This document shows, in pieces, positions 19,642-29,308 of a DNA stretch of 32,606 nt (positions within the stretch are counted from its first letter, which is position 1; the number at the start of each line of letters is the position of its first letter). Origin of the DNA: Candidatus Heimdallarchaeota archaeon (GTDB taxonomy: Archaea > Asgardarchaeota > Heimdallarchaeia > Heimdallarchaeales > Heimdallarchaeaceae). The DNA lies in the NCBI GenBank assembly GCA_030607575.1, contig JAUWJS010000011.1, positions 1 to 32,606 on the forward strand. The letters run 5' to 3'. Position numbers and translations under genes: made by a program. Under the pieces are notes generated by a model, which worked only from the letters and a program-made list of their open reading frames with translations, did not search any database and had not been told where the DNA came from.

Positions 19642-19767
19642 AATTACTACTAGGTTTGAATTCTAAAAAAAGGTTTTCCATGAAGGAAATCAAAAAAGGA
19701 TTTTCTCACAACCCATTGTCTTTACAGAATCTTTTTGAATACTGAGTTATCTCTTTTATCTGATTAA

Positions 19768-21069
19768 ATGAAATCCAAGTCATTTGTACTGAGTTTAGCT
19801 ATTATGTTTCTTACAGTAAGTTTAATTCTTCCGCATCAAAACATATTGTCAAAACAGGAAAAACCAGAGGACTATTACCCTAGTTTTAATTATTTTGCCA
19901 ATTCACCTACGGAATTCTTTAACGAAACACAGAACCCAAGATACGCTCTAGTAGCTAGATTCTTCGGAATGATACAATATCCAAACAAAGCTAACCCCTC
20001 TATAATTGTTTTTAATGAAAAACTGAATATAATTACAACTGGCTCTTCTAGCGCATCAGATTGGAATTTCACTTTACACAAAACAAATTCATCTCAAATA
20101 CTTAATATAATTTCATCTGATTATGTTGATGAAAAATGGTATTTTGAGACCTTACCAACCCAAATGGAAGAGGGATTATATGATTTGCAATTAAATTGTA
20201 GCGAAGGATCTGATTATCAAACACATGCAGTAAAAATAATTGAGGAAAAAACATATCCATTTACATTTGTACACATATCTGATGCTCATTTTCCCTCATA
20301 TTATTCAGACTTTAATACTTCAGATGTCAATCTAGAAGAATTAGCCAAAATTAAAGCGTTAGATCCAGATTTTGTAATTTTTACAGGTGATTTAATACAA
20401 GGTCCAACTTTATATTTTCTTAATCCTGTGACTGGTAAGCATATGAAAGGGGAGATTCAGCTTCGTCTTGGACTTTGGGCTTTAGACACTCTTGATCTTC
20501 CTGTGTATTATGTACATGGGAATCATGAATTCTCTCAAAGTACAATGGTTCCTGATACAGTAGAAGATAATTGGTATAACTACCTTGGACCTATTCGTTA
20601 TCAAAACTTTACATATTTGGATTGGACAATGGTAGGTTTTGGATCATCGTTTGAAGGACTTAGTTCCGAAGAATTTCAAAAAGTTAACCAAATATTAACT
20701 CAAAACAGCGATGACGCGACTATTCTGTATTATCATTACGATTTTCCACTGGGGGTAAATAGTCAACCTTCAAGTTTTCTTAGACGTTTTCCTATAGAAG
20801 TTACTCTTTATGGGCATGAACATGTAGAAGATCTCTACCTAGATGGGGGGACTCTTTATCACTGTCAAGAACCCCTTTTTGACAGAGGATTCACTCAATT
20901 TACAATTCTAAATGAAACAAGTTTAAGTGTAGATTCTCAAACTTTTAATTTCGACTTAGTACCTTATATTCCACCAACAACTCCAGAACCTTCAAACTAT
21001 GCTTACTTATTTGCCTTCCTTGCAGTACTCACACTTGCGATAAAAAAGAAAAAGAGATTGAAAAAATAA
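19768..21069 (+). CDS. Secreted calcineurin-like metallophosphoesterase with C-terminal TM/Lys-rich tail
   Basis: Signal peptide MKSKSFVLSLAIMFLTVSLILP; FVHISDAHF, FTGDLIQ, YYVHGNHEF, YYHYDFP, LYGHEHVE; tail PPTTPEPSNYAYLFAFLAVLTLAIKKKKRLKK. Confidence 0.9.
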   Translation: MKSKSFVLSLAIMFLTVSLILPHQNILSKQEKPEDYYPSFNYFANSPTEFFNETQNPRYALVARFFGMIQYPNKANPSIIVFNEKLNIITTGSSSASDWNFTLHKTNSSQILNIISSDYVDEKWYFETLPTQMEEGLYDLQLNCSEGSDYQTHAVKIIEEKTYPFTFVHISDAHFPSYYSDFNTSDVNLEELAKIKALDPDFVIFTGDLIQGPTLYFLNPVTGKHMKGEIQLRLGLWALDTLDLPVYYVHGNHEFSQSTMVPDTVEDNWYNYLGPIRYQNFTYLDWTMVGFGSSFEGLSSEEFQKVNQILTQNSDDATILYYHYDFPLGVNSQPSSFLRRFPIEVTLYGHEHVEDLYLDGGTLYHCQEPLFDRGFTQFTILNETSLSVDSQTFNFDLVPYIPPTTPEPSNYAYLFAFLAVLTLAIKKKKRLKK

Positions 21070-21138
21070 CTGTATTTAGTATCGGACATATTTATATTAT
21101 ATTACTAAATATCTTATACTGTAGTGTGAGGTGGTAAT

Positions 21139-22431
21139 ATGCTCGAAATTGAAAGGTATAAGACAAGTTTAAATGATGTTTTTTCAACACAAAGAAAATT
21201 TGAATTGCAACTGATAATAGAGAAGGAATTAACTGATGCTAATTTTAAGGTTGGAAAAATACCAAAAGAAGCTAACGATGTTATTCAAGTGAAATGTAAA
21301 CCTGAATATGTTAAATTAGAAAGAGCTAAAGAAATAGAAAAGGAAATTCACCATGATGTTATGAGTCTTGTCATTGCAATTTCTGAACAATGTGGTGAGT
21401 ATGGTGGGTACATACACCTTGGAGCTACTTCTTATGATATACAAGATACTGTGAGAGGTTTACAACTCCGAGAAGCTAAAACAGAGATTTTGAGCGCTTT
21501 AGAAAAGACAATTGAAATAGTAACTAAATTAGCTGAGAAGCATAAGGATTTGGCATGTATTGGGAGAACACATGGAATACATGCGGTTCCAACAACATAT
21601 GGAATGAAATTTGGGAATTTTCTAAATGAATTACTTTTAGCAAAAAAAACGCTGGAAGAATCTAAAGTTGCTTATGGTAAATTTTCAGGAGCTGTGGGAA
21701 CTTATGCATCATATGGAACCCAAGAAATAGAAAAGATAATTCTTGAAAAACTAGATTTAGAGAAACAACCAATTACTACACAAGTAATTTCTAGAGTAAT
21801 TCATGCAAATTATATTTACAGCCTTGCTCTAATTGCAACAGTCTTAGAGCATTTCGCAAAAGAAATCAGAAATTTACAACGAACTGAAATTAATGAGATT
21901 AGAGAATCTTTCATCAGTACACAAGTAGGTTCTTCAACTATGCCTCAAAAAAAGAATCCTGAAAAGAGCGAAAGAATTTGTGGCTTAGCTAGGATTATAC
22001 GAAGTAAAATACAACCTACTCTAGAAAATGTGGGATTAGAGCATGAAAGAGATTTATCAAATTCAAGTGCAGAAAGAGTTATTTTTGCTGAAACTTCGAT
22101 TTTAACTCATTATATCTTACTACAGATGAATAATATTCTGAAGAATCTGCATTTTAATATTCCAAAAATAAATGAGAATCTCTATCTTCGGAAAGGAGCT
22201 CAATGTGCAGAACACCTAATGATTCGTTTATCAGACAAAATAGGTAGGCAGAAAGCACATGAATTACTCAAACAACTATCAAATGAAGAAGACTTTGTAG
22301 AAGCAGCCAAAACAAACTCTATGGTTGCAGAAATGTTTTCGCCAGCAGAAATTGAAGATATTCTTGATCCAATAAACTACCTTGGATTATCAAAACAAAT
22401 TATAGATGATTTTTTGCATTTAGTGAAATGA
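21139..22431 (+). CDS. purB: Adenylosuccinate lyase
   Basis: HLGATSYDIQDT, GRTHGIHAVPTTYGMKFG, VGSSTMPQKKNPEKSERICGLAR; gaggtggt SD. Confidence 0.94.
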   Translation: MLEIERYKTSLNDVFSTQRKFELQLIIEKELTDANFKVGKIPKEANDVIQVKCKPEYVKLERAKEIEKEIHHDVMSLVIAISEQCGEYGGYIHLGATSYDIQDTVRGLQLREAKTEILSALEKTIEIVTKLAEKHKDLACIGRTHGIHAVPTTYGMKFGNFLNELLLAKKTLEESKVAYGKFSGAVGTYASYGTQEIEKIILEKLDLEKQPITTQVISRVIHANYIYSLALIATVLEHFAKEIRNLQRTEINEIRESFISTQVGSSTMPQKKNPEKSERICGLARIIRSKIQPTLENVGLEHERDLSNSSAERVIFAETSILTHYILLQMNNILKNLHFNIPKINENLYLRKGAQCAEHLMIRLSDKIGRQKAHELLKQLSNEEDFVEAAKTNSMVAEMFSPAEIEDILDPINYLGLSKQIIDDFLHLVK

Positions 22432-22441
22432 TAGTTAAAAT

Positions 22442-24985
22442 CTATTTTTTATTTTTAACTTCTTTCATAGCCTTAATCTCTTTTAAGAATCTGTTTTCTG
22501 TTCTCAGAATTTCTTCTATAAATAGCGATTTGTTGGACTTCTCAAGAATCTCTAATAAGGCTATCTTTGGAGATTCATAAGATTTGGGGGCTCCTAAAAT
22601 TGTTCTAATTCTGGATTCAGTTTGTCCTTCCCAATCGCCTATATTATACTGTAATGTTAGAAGTAGATTTCCAAACTCTTCTATTCCTGTGCTAGCAAAA
22701 TATTCAGAAGCTTGAACAACTATTTCATTATAGTCACTCTCAATTTTAGACATGAATTGCCATAGTAAATCGACCAAAAAAGTAATCCCTCTAAGATAGT
22801 AGAAGTTTCCTTCAGTAACAATCCCCTGCAGTAGAACAATGTAGTTATTTACTTCCTGATAAACAAATAAATCTGCGAGATTTTCTGCGTTTATCTCAAT
22901 CACAAGACGAATTAGATTGAACAGAATTCCTATTGAAATAATATTATTCTTTTCCAAAGTTTGCTGAAGAATACCTGTAAGATCAGAATAAGCTTTAACA
23001 TACTCTCCTGCTTTTATATCATTAAGAGCTTCAAGATAACATAACCAATATTTGAAATCTTCATAACCCTCTTTGGTTAATTCTTGAATCTGAGACATTA
23101 TTTCAGTTGCAAGCTCATCATTATCTTCAAGAATATACATTAGTGTTTTTTCAACCAAAACTTGCCCTAATAGCGTTTTAAGTTTATTTTCTCTTAAATA
23201 TCTTTCTACAAATTTGTAGCTCTCTTTAGCAATATCATTTTTATTTGCATACTGACTAATTCTAGCTTTGTTGAGCTGTAGTACAACATTATCAAGCAAA
23301 TCATTGCTTTCACTTATGAGACCCTGTACCTTTGTATATCTTGCTAAACTCTCTCTGAAATCTCCTTTAAGAGCTAATATATCTGCTATTTTTCGTAAAC
23401 ATCCTATTCGTTTATTACGATCAAACACATCGGAGAAATGGCTATAAGAGGATCTAAGCTTAACTAAAGCTTCATCAAATTTACCTTCATTTATATCAAA
23501 TGAAGCTTGAAGTTCTTTAATTTCTGCAATCTTCATACTATCTGAAATTCTTAAGAAAAAGTTTTTCGCATTATTCAAATGGATTGCTGCCTTTCGGGAA
23601 TTACCTAGCTTTGTATAACCTTCAGCTATTAAGATATCACAGTTAGCACTACTATCCTCATCACCAACTTCCAAATATAGGATTTGGCAAGCAAGAAGAG
23701 TAAAGATATTTCTATCTATTTCATTATTTCGAGTTATATTAATTTGAGATCTTAGCCGTAAAGCATCTGTTTTTCCTTTTTGATATTGTATCTCCTCTGA
23801 TAATGTTTCAATTTGATCTGCTCGTTTTAATGCAGAATTGAACTTTCCTTGCCTAAAATCACTAGTAGCTATTTGCACTAATGCTTGAGCAAATTGCCTT
23901 TTGTTCCCTATATTTACGACTTGATTGTAGGCTTTATCAAAAATCTCTTGAGCCTTATCTTTTTCATTGGTAATTGTATAGCTTTCTGCAATAGCTAAAA
24001 GAGTTATAAATGATTTATTGTAATTATGATATTGGTTAGCAAGCGAATAAGCAACATTTAGGCTATCTCTTGCCATCTTATGATGACCTAATTTAATCAT
24101 TATCTGCCCTCTAACGAAATGTCCTTTCGCTAGATAATATTGAGAAATTCCTTGCAATTTATCATTTGTTTGTGCAGATAATATATTCCCTGCTTTTAGT
24201 TCTCCCTTGAGATAATGAACATGAGCTAAACCGATATCAACTGCTCCTATTAGAGGAACATTAGATATGTTTTCTGCTAAAACTCTTGCTTGAACATATA
24301 TCTTATTTGAGGCAATATAATCAGAGGAATCAAGTTGTTGTTCCCCAAGTATTAATAGTCCAATTAACTGCCAAAATTGATCTCCTGCATTTTTTCTTTT
24401 GTGAATAAACTCTTCAATTTTCTTTATACCTGCTATATTACTTACAGTTTGAAGATCAATCAATCCTTCAGTGAAATCCTTTATGTCTTGAATTTGTTGA
24501 TGTATTCTTCTTGTATTTCGAGGGTCAAAAATATCCTCTAAGATGGTTTTGTAGCTGTCAATATTTTCTGAATCACCAATTAAATGCTTCAGATATACTA
24601 ACCAAAAGATGGCTTCTATAAGAGGCATAAAGTCTGATGTTTCCTTTTCTATTATCTGCTGTAAAATAGAGATAGCTTCATCAACCTCACCAATTTCGAA
24701 AAGAGCGACACTTCCCCATACTTTTGTACCTATAATATCATCTGTAATCGCTTTGATTGCTAGATCATATTGCCCTGTCATTACACCTATTTTGCTAGCT
24801 AGATACCTTAATTCCTCGTCTTTCTCATAGACAGGATCATCAATAACATTCCATAAAATTCTACCTATTTGTTTAGAGGCTTCGGATGTAAATTCACCTT
24901 GAAGTGCTTTAATAATAAAATCTGCTAATTCTGGACTGATGCGGTTTCTGTGAGCTGCTATTTCAGGGGGTAAAGAATCTGTCAT
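22442..24985 (-). CDS. Large TPR-like helical-repeat protein, unknown function
   Basis: 847 aa; repeated TPR-like pairs (AKGHFVRGQIMIKLGHHKMARDSLNVAYSLANQ; LAIAESYTITNEKDKAQEIFDKAYNQV; IADILALKGDFRESLARYTKVQ). Confidence 0.8.
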   Translation of the reverse strand: MTDSLPPEIAAHRNRISPELADFIIKALQGEFTSEASKQIGRILWNVIDDPVYEKDEELRYLASKIGVMTGQYDLAIKAITDDIIGTKVWGSVALFEIGEVDEAISILQQIIEKETSDFMPLIEAIFWLVYLKHLIGDSENIDSYKTILEDIFDPRNTRRIHQQIQDIKDFTEGLIDLQTVSNIAGIKKIEEFIHKRKNAGDQFWQLIGLLILGEQQLDSSDYIASNKIYVQARVLAENISNVPLIGAVDIGLAHVHYLKGELKAGNILSAQTNDKLQGISQYYLAKGHFVRGQIMIKLGHHKMARDSLNVAYSLANQYHNYNKSFITLLAIAESYTITNEKDKAQEIFDKAYNQVVNIGNKRQFAQALVQIATSDFRQGKFNSALKRADQIETLSEEIQYQKGKTDALRLRSQINITRNNEIDRNIFTLLACQILYLEVGDEDSSANCDILIAEGYTKLGNSRKAAIHLNNAKNFFLRISDSMKIAEIKELQASFDINEGKFDEALVKLRSSYSHFSDVFDRNKRIGCLRKIADILALKGDFRESLARYTKVQGLISESNDLLDNVVLQLNKARISQYANKNDIAKESYKFVERYLRENKLKTLLGQVLVEKTLMYILEDNDELATEIMSQIQELTKEGYEDFKYWLCYLEALNDIKAGEYVKAYSDLTGILQQTLEKNNIISIGILFNLIRLVIEINAENLADLFVYQEVNNYIVLLQGIVTEGNFYYLRGITFLVDLLWQFMSKIESDYNEIVVQASEYFASTGIEEFGNLLLTLQYNIGDWEGQTESRIRTILGAPKSYESPKIALLEILEKSNKSLFIEEILRTENRFLKEIKAMKEVKNKK

Positions 24986-25051
24986 TGATAATCATCTGCA
25001 AGCAATAATAAAAAAACAACGGAGATTAAGATAAAAAAGTTTGTGTAACTG

Positions 25052-25297
25052 TTACTCTGTTCTTAAAGCTTCAAGATTCACATTTATTACTTCTTTAACT
25101 CCAGGAACCCTTTCCTTTAGTACTTTTTCTACATAACCAGTTAAAGTCATTTGACTATAAGGACACCCTCTACATGCACCTTGTAATTCTACTTTTACAG
25201 TACCATCTTCTTCTACTTCTACAAGCTCAATGTCTCCACCATCTTGTTGTAGTGCTACACGGATTTCGTTTAATGTTGCTTGAACTTTATCTTTCAT
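25052..25297 (-). CDS. NifU C-terminal-domain / NfuA-like Fe-S scaffold protein
   Basis: VQATLNEIRVALQQDGGDIELVEVEEDGTVKVELQGACRGCPYSQMTL (CxxC). Confidence 0.95.
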   Translation of the reverse strand: MKDKVQATLNEIRVALQQDGGDIELVEVEEDGTVKVELQGACRGCPYSQMTLTGYVEKVLKERVPGVKEVINVNLEALRTE

Positions 25298-25346
25298 TAT
25301 AATCACAATAATTTATGGTTGAGTGTATTTCATTTTTGCATTTATA

Positions 25347-25366
25347 AGTGTGATTTTTTGTACACT
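25347..25366. repeat. Inverted repeat AGTGT-N10-ACACT in nfuA-like upstream region
   Basis: agtgt 25347-25351, acact 25362-25366; compare 17769-17789. Confidence 0.3.
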
Positions 25367-25423
25367 AATTTTTGGTTTAGATAATCTTATGCCTAAAGAG
25401 TGATAGAGATTGCATCTGGTAAT

Positions 25424-25978
25424 TTAGATTTTCTCTTCTCTTTCTATTTTTTGAAAAATATCGCTTGTAAAAGGTATTAAAGCAATAATTAGTTCTCTTG
25501 TAAAAACGTCCTTTCTGAATATTCTATTCCCCGTAAATACAGCTGTGCTACCACCCCTTTGTTTAACATTTTCTTCATTTGTTATTCTATCCATTATATC
25601 TCCTAGTTCCGAAGTTTTACTGTTTACTAGTTCCTCATAAATTGTCTTTGGAAGAGGCATTCTCCCTCCACCTGCAATTGAATCTTTACCTGAGTTATTA
25701 CCTACACACACATACCAAGTTAGAAAAGCCCCATGATCATCACAATCCATACCCCCTTCCATACTAACAAAAAAATCTGCATTTTCTTCAGTTCTGGCAA
25801 CTTGAACCCGTTCTACTGCTGAGCTAAGTGTTTCTTTGGAAGAGATCGGTTGTCTTAGAACTTCCTTATGATTGCTCATTTCAAGAGGAAAATATATTAT
25901 ATTTTCAAAAAATGAACTAAAAGCTTCTTTTACTGCTTCAATTTTAACTGGATTGGTAGAACAAATTACAACTTTCAT
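25424..25978 (-). CDS. Non-canonical purine NTP phosphatase (inosine/xanthosine triphosphatase, YjjX/DUF84 family)
   Basis: MKVVICSTNPVKIEAVKEAF, ADFFVSMEGGMD, KQRGGSTAVFTGNRIFRKDVFTRELIIALIPF. Confidence 0.88.
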   Translation of the reverse strand: MKVVICSTNPVKIEAVKEAFSSFFENIIYFPLEMSNHKEVLRQPISSKETLSSAVERVQVARTEENADFFVSMEGGMDCDDHGAFLTWYVCVGNNSGKDSIAGGGRMPLPKTIYEELVNSKTSELGDIMDRITNEENVKQRGGSTAVFTGNRIFRKDVFTRELIIALIPFTSDIFQKIEREEKI

Positions 25979-26047
25979 CTATTTTCAGTCTCTAAATAAT
26001 GATATCTTTTTTAAGCATGATGTACAAAGATAATTTAGGTGTTAAGG

Positions 26048-26878
26048 ATGAATGAGTGTCATTACTGTAGAAACCCAGTACAATCTCATTGGAACTTTTG
26101 TCGTAAATGCGGCGCAAGATTGTTACAAAAGGATGAACCAGAACTAATTGTAAAGTCCGAAGAAGTCATTGAAATTGCTAAAGTAGACCCTACTTCCCCC
26201 ACTGGTATAATTTATGAACCATTGGAAGTTGAAGAAATTGAAGTGGAAGAGAAGGAGGAGGAGATAAAAGACTTAACTGATGATGAACTAGTAGAGAGAA
26301 TAGCAGATGTCATAGTAAAGAGAGATGATTTTAACGCTCTTTTGAAGAAAAGGACTGATATCAATGCAGAAATCGATAAATTACTAGATAGGGTAAAAAA
26401 TAAACTAGTTCCTAAAGAAGAAGCTTTACCTAGAATCAAGCAGTTAAAAGAAGCAGTAGATTTAGTCATTTCTGAAGAAAACGAATTTAAAAACTTCTCT
26501 GCAATTTTGCCAATTGAAGAAATCATTGAAGATAGAAATAATGAACGTATGAAGCTCAAAAAGCTCTCTGCACTTAAAGGAGATAAAGCAGTTAGTAGAG
26601 CTACTTTAGAAGGGATGGAAACAAAGTTCAAGAAGAACATAGAAAATCTTACAACTAAACTCAATATCGAATTGGCAAAAATGCGTAAAACTTTTGATGC
26701 TCTAGAGAATAAGATGAAAACTTTACAAAGAGATTTGGAAATTCTATATGTAAACTCACAAACTGGTGAGATTTCAGAGAAAAAATATGAGAAACATAAG
26801 TTAGAGAAATCAGAAGAAATTAATAAGATGAAGAAAGTAAGTAAGACTGTTGCTGAGATATTAGCAGAAGCAAGATAA
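26048..26878 (+). CDS. Zinc-ribbon plus coiled-coil protein, unknown function
   Basis: N-terminal CHYCRNPVQSHWNFCRKCGARL; charged coiled coils; C-terminal LYVNSQTGEISEKKYEKHKLEKSEEINKMKK. Confidence 0.8.
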   Translation: MNECHYCRNPVQSHWNFCRKCGARLLQKDEPELIVKSEEVIEIAKVDPTSPTGIIYEPLEVEEIEVEEKEEEIKDLTDDELVERIADVIVKRDDFNALLKKRTDINAEIDKLLDRVKNKLVPKEEALPRIKQLKEAVDLVISEENEFKNFSAILPIEEIIEDRNNERMKLKKLSALKGDKAVSRATLEGMETKFKKNIENLTTKLNIELAKMRKTFDALENKMKTLQRDLEILYVNSQTGEISEKKYEKHKLEKSEEINKMKKVSKTVAEILAEAR

Positions 26879-26890
26879 ACGGTGTCTAAA

Positions 26891-27880
26891 ATGATATCTG
26901 ATCCAATTCATACGATAAATGAAAGAATTACAATAATAGATGGTCCCTCTGGAGATGGGGGAGAACGTAATAGAGGATATTTGCTAGGTAAAGATTCCTT
27001 TGCAATAATCAACACTGGAAGAAGAGGAAGTATAGAAAACACATTTCTAGAAGCAATTTTTAATAAGGGAAAAGACGCAAAAGATGTAAAATTTATTTTT
27101 CTTACTCATCCCTATCCTGACGTGATGGGGGGGGTGTACAAACTAAAGAAAATATTTCCTAACGCCCAAGTAGCCATTAATGAAAAGTGTAAATCTATAA
27201 TGACTGACCCTAATAATTTGATTAAAGAAAATAATTTCAATTTCACAAGAAAAGAGAAATTATACTTTGCAATTAAGAAGGATCCATTCGATGATTTAGA
27301 TGCATTCAAACCAGATATTTATTTCAAAGATGGAGAAAAGTTTGAAATCGATGATACAAAATTGATGGTAATTAATTTTGATGGAATATGTAAAGGCCAT
27401 AGTATGTTTTTTGCAACAGCGGAAAGAACCATGTTTACAGGTGATGCACTCAACTTGTATCCTGCGCTCTCTAGCAGCTATTTAATTGATTATTCGGGTT
27501 CTTATAAAGTATGGTTGAAAAACATCGAGTTTCTCGAAAAAGCGGAAATTTCAATGATATGTCCCGCTCATGATAATTATCAAGAAAATCGACATGTTAT
27601 ATCTTACGTAAATGATGTAAAGGAAGCATTTTATCAGTTTGAAAATCAGCTAGAAATGGCGATGACAGAACAAAAGTATCTGACTATGAACCAACTCATA
27701 GAAAGAGTTCATAGTTCTCAAGGTATCGTTTGGTATCACCCCTATTCTATGTTGGCACCAAAAACCAACATGACTGCCCATCTGAATAAACTAATAGATG
27801 AAAACAAAGTACAGAAAAATGAGAAATCTGATCCAATAACTTATACTTACATAGCATCAAATGATGATGTATTCTTCTAA
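26891..27880 (+). CDS. Metallo-beta-lactamase-fold protein with altered HxHxDH motif and C-terminal winged-helix-like region
   Basis: FLTHPYPDVMGGVYKL at the HxHxDH position, CKGHSMFF, FTGDALN, CPAHDNY; ggtgt SD before ATG 26891. Confidence 0.82.
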   Translation: MISDPIHTINERITIIDGPSGDGGERNRGYLLGKDSFAIINTGRRGSIENTFLEAIFNKGKDAKDVKFIFLTHPYPDVMGGVYKLKKIFPNAQVAINEKCKSIMTDPNNLIKENNFNFTRKEKLYFAIKKDPFDDLDAFKPDIYFKDGEKFEIDDTKLMVINFDGICKGHSMFFATAERTMFTGDALNLYPALSSSYLIDYSGSYKVWLKNIEFLEKAEISMICPAHDNYQENRHVISYVNDVKEAFYQFENQLEMAMTEQKYLTMNQLIERVHSSQGIVWYHPYSMLAPKTNMTAHLNKLIDENKVQKNEKSDPITYTYIASNDDVFF

Positions 27881-27887
27881 GCTAAGC

Positions 27888-29072
27888 TTAGAAGTTTTTT
27901 ATTACATCTTTAACTAGTTTTAGTGGATTTTCTACTTTTTGTATTGATATTTGTGCAAAGGCTTTGTTTCCCCCACCTTTATTTTTTGTAATTTCTAGAA
28001 GCTTCTTCGATACTTCATTTGCTGGAATACTTTCATCAGATGATAAGATGTAAAGAATTTCATTCTTTCCTATTATAACCACAAGAAATCCTTCAATCAT
28101 TTCTTTAGCAGCAGATTGAATTGCTTGACGATCAATTTCTAATAATTCAAAGAAAACGCATGATAAGCCATTGATTGTTATCTTCCAATGTTGTAGATTA
28201 CTGAAAATCATTTTCAATAACTTTACATTTCCTGATTGTAGGACATCAAAACTATTAAGTTTATTTTGTATCATCTCAACAAGTTTCTCATCTTTCTTTT
28301 GAGTTAGCTCTTCTAAAACAATCATCATTTTTCTTTGTTGATTTGCAAATGTAAGACCATATTGATCAACTAGAAGTTTGAGAGTATATCCCTTCAGATT
28401 CTCAAGAACTATTCCCTTAACTTCAGAAAGATTCTTCACATGAATACCTCCACAACAGACTAAATCAAATCCATCATCTTCACCAAGTTGAATGAGTCTT
28501 ACAGTTTTTTCATCTGAGGTTTTTCCTCTTGTCCTTTGTTTGAATTTCTTTTTATATTCTTCTTGATCTACAACAATCGATTTAATTATAGTTCCTGAAT
28601 TTATAATATCATTTGCTTGTTCTAATGCTTTTAACACTTGTTCAAGTGATAATTTCATGGAAGTTTCAATATCAACCTTCCCTTCCTCAAAATTAGCTTT
28701 TAGAGTTCTGCATTGATAGATTTTTTCCAGAATATGAGATATGAGGTGCTGAGAAGAATGTGCTTTCATAAATGAATATCTTCTTTTCCAATCTAATTTT
28801 AGAAGCACTTCTTTTCCTTCTTCAAATTCAATATTTCCTTTAGATTTTATTTCATGCCAAATTCCTTCTTCGTCTTTGTAGACATTAATTATTGGAAATT
28901 CTTTATCAGCATAAACAATAGTACCTCTATCCGATAATTGGCCTCCTCCTCCAGGGTAAAAGAATTTCTGACTGAACTGAAATTCCCTTTCTCTAATTTT
29001 CCTTATTTTTCCTGTCATTTCTTCTTGATATGGAACTTTCCAATATGTAGGGATTGAAAACTCTTTAGCCAT
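27888..29072 (-). CDS. AlaX-like alanyl-tRNA editing protein (AlaRS editing domain plus DHHA1-like C-terminus)
   Basis: KFFYPGGGGQLSDRGTI, KAHSSQHLISHIL (HxxxH), DLVCCGGIHVKNLSEV (CxxxH), C-terminal NKGGGNKAFAQIS. Confidence 0.85.
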   Translation of the reverse strand: MAKEFSIPTYWKVPYQEEMTGKIRKIREREFQFSQKFFYPGGGGQLSDRGTIVYADKEFPIINVYKDEEGIWHEIKSKGNIEFEEGKEVLLKLDWKRRYSFMKAHSSQHLISHILEKIYQCRTLKANFEEGKVDIETSMKLSLEQVLKALEQANDIINSGTIIKSIVVDQEEYKKKFKQRTRGKTSDEKTVRLIQLGEDDGFDLVCCGGIHVKNLSEVKGIVLENLKGYTLKLLVDQYGLTFANQQRKMMIVLEELTQKKDEKLVEMIQNKLNSFDVLQSGNVKLLKMIFSNLQHWKITINGLSCVFFELLEIDRQAIQSAAKEMIEGFLVVIIGKNEILYILSSDESIPANEVSKKLLEITKNKGGGNKAFAQISIQKVENPLKLVKDVIKNF

Positions 29073-29308
29073 ACTTGAAAAAAACATGAATTAATAAAAA
29101 AAAGTTGTGTTTGAAAGCTTTCTCTTTAATGAAAGAAAAAAATGGAGTTTATTTGTTTAGTTTTGCTTCACAGCTTATCCAATATGAAACTTGGCATTTT
29201 TCGAAGTTCCACAATGAATACTGTATTAGTTTAGAAACATTTAAGAGATTTTTGTAGTATTATTCCAAAAATTTTTAACAAAACAATACTTCTTGTTTTT
29301 GATTACTA

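Noticed and set aside
26212-26664. 150-aa minus-strand ORF rich in Ser/Leu
   Set aside because: Antisense shadow of the zinc-ribbon/coiled-coil gene, whose Glu/Lys-rich codons give an open reverse frame.
29113-29122. 10-bp palindrome GAAAGCTTTC in the AlaX/ACD intergenic region
   Set aside because: Short and expected by chance in AT-rich DNA; no further symmetry or repeat elsewhere noted.
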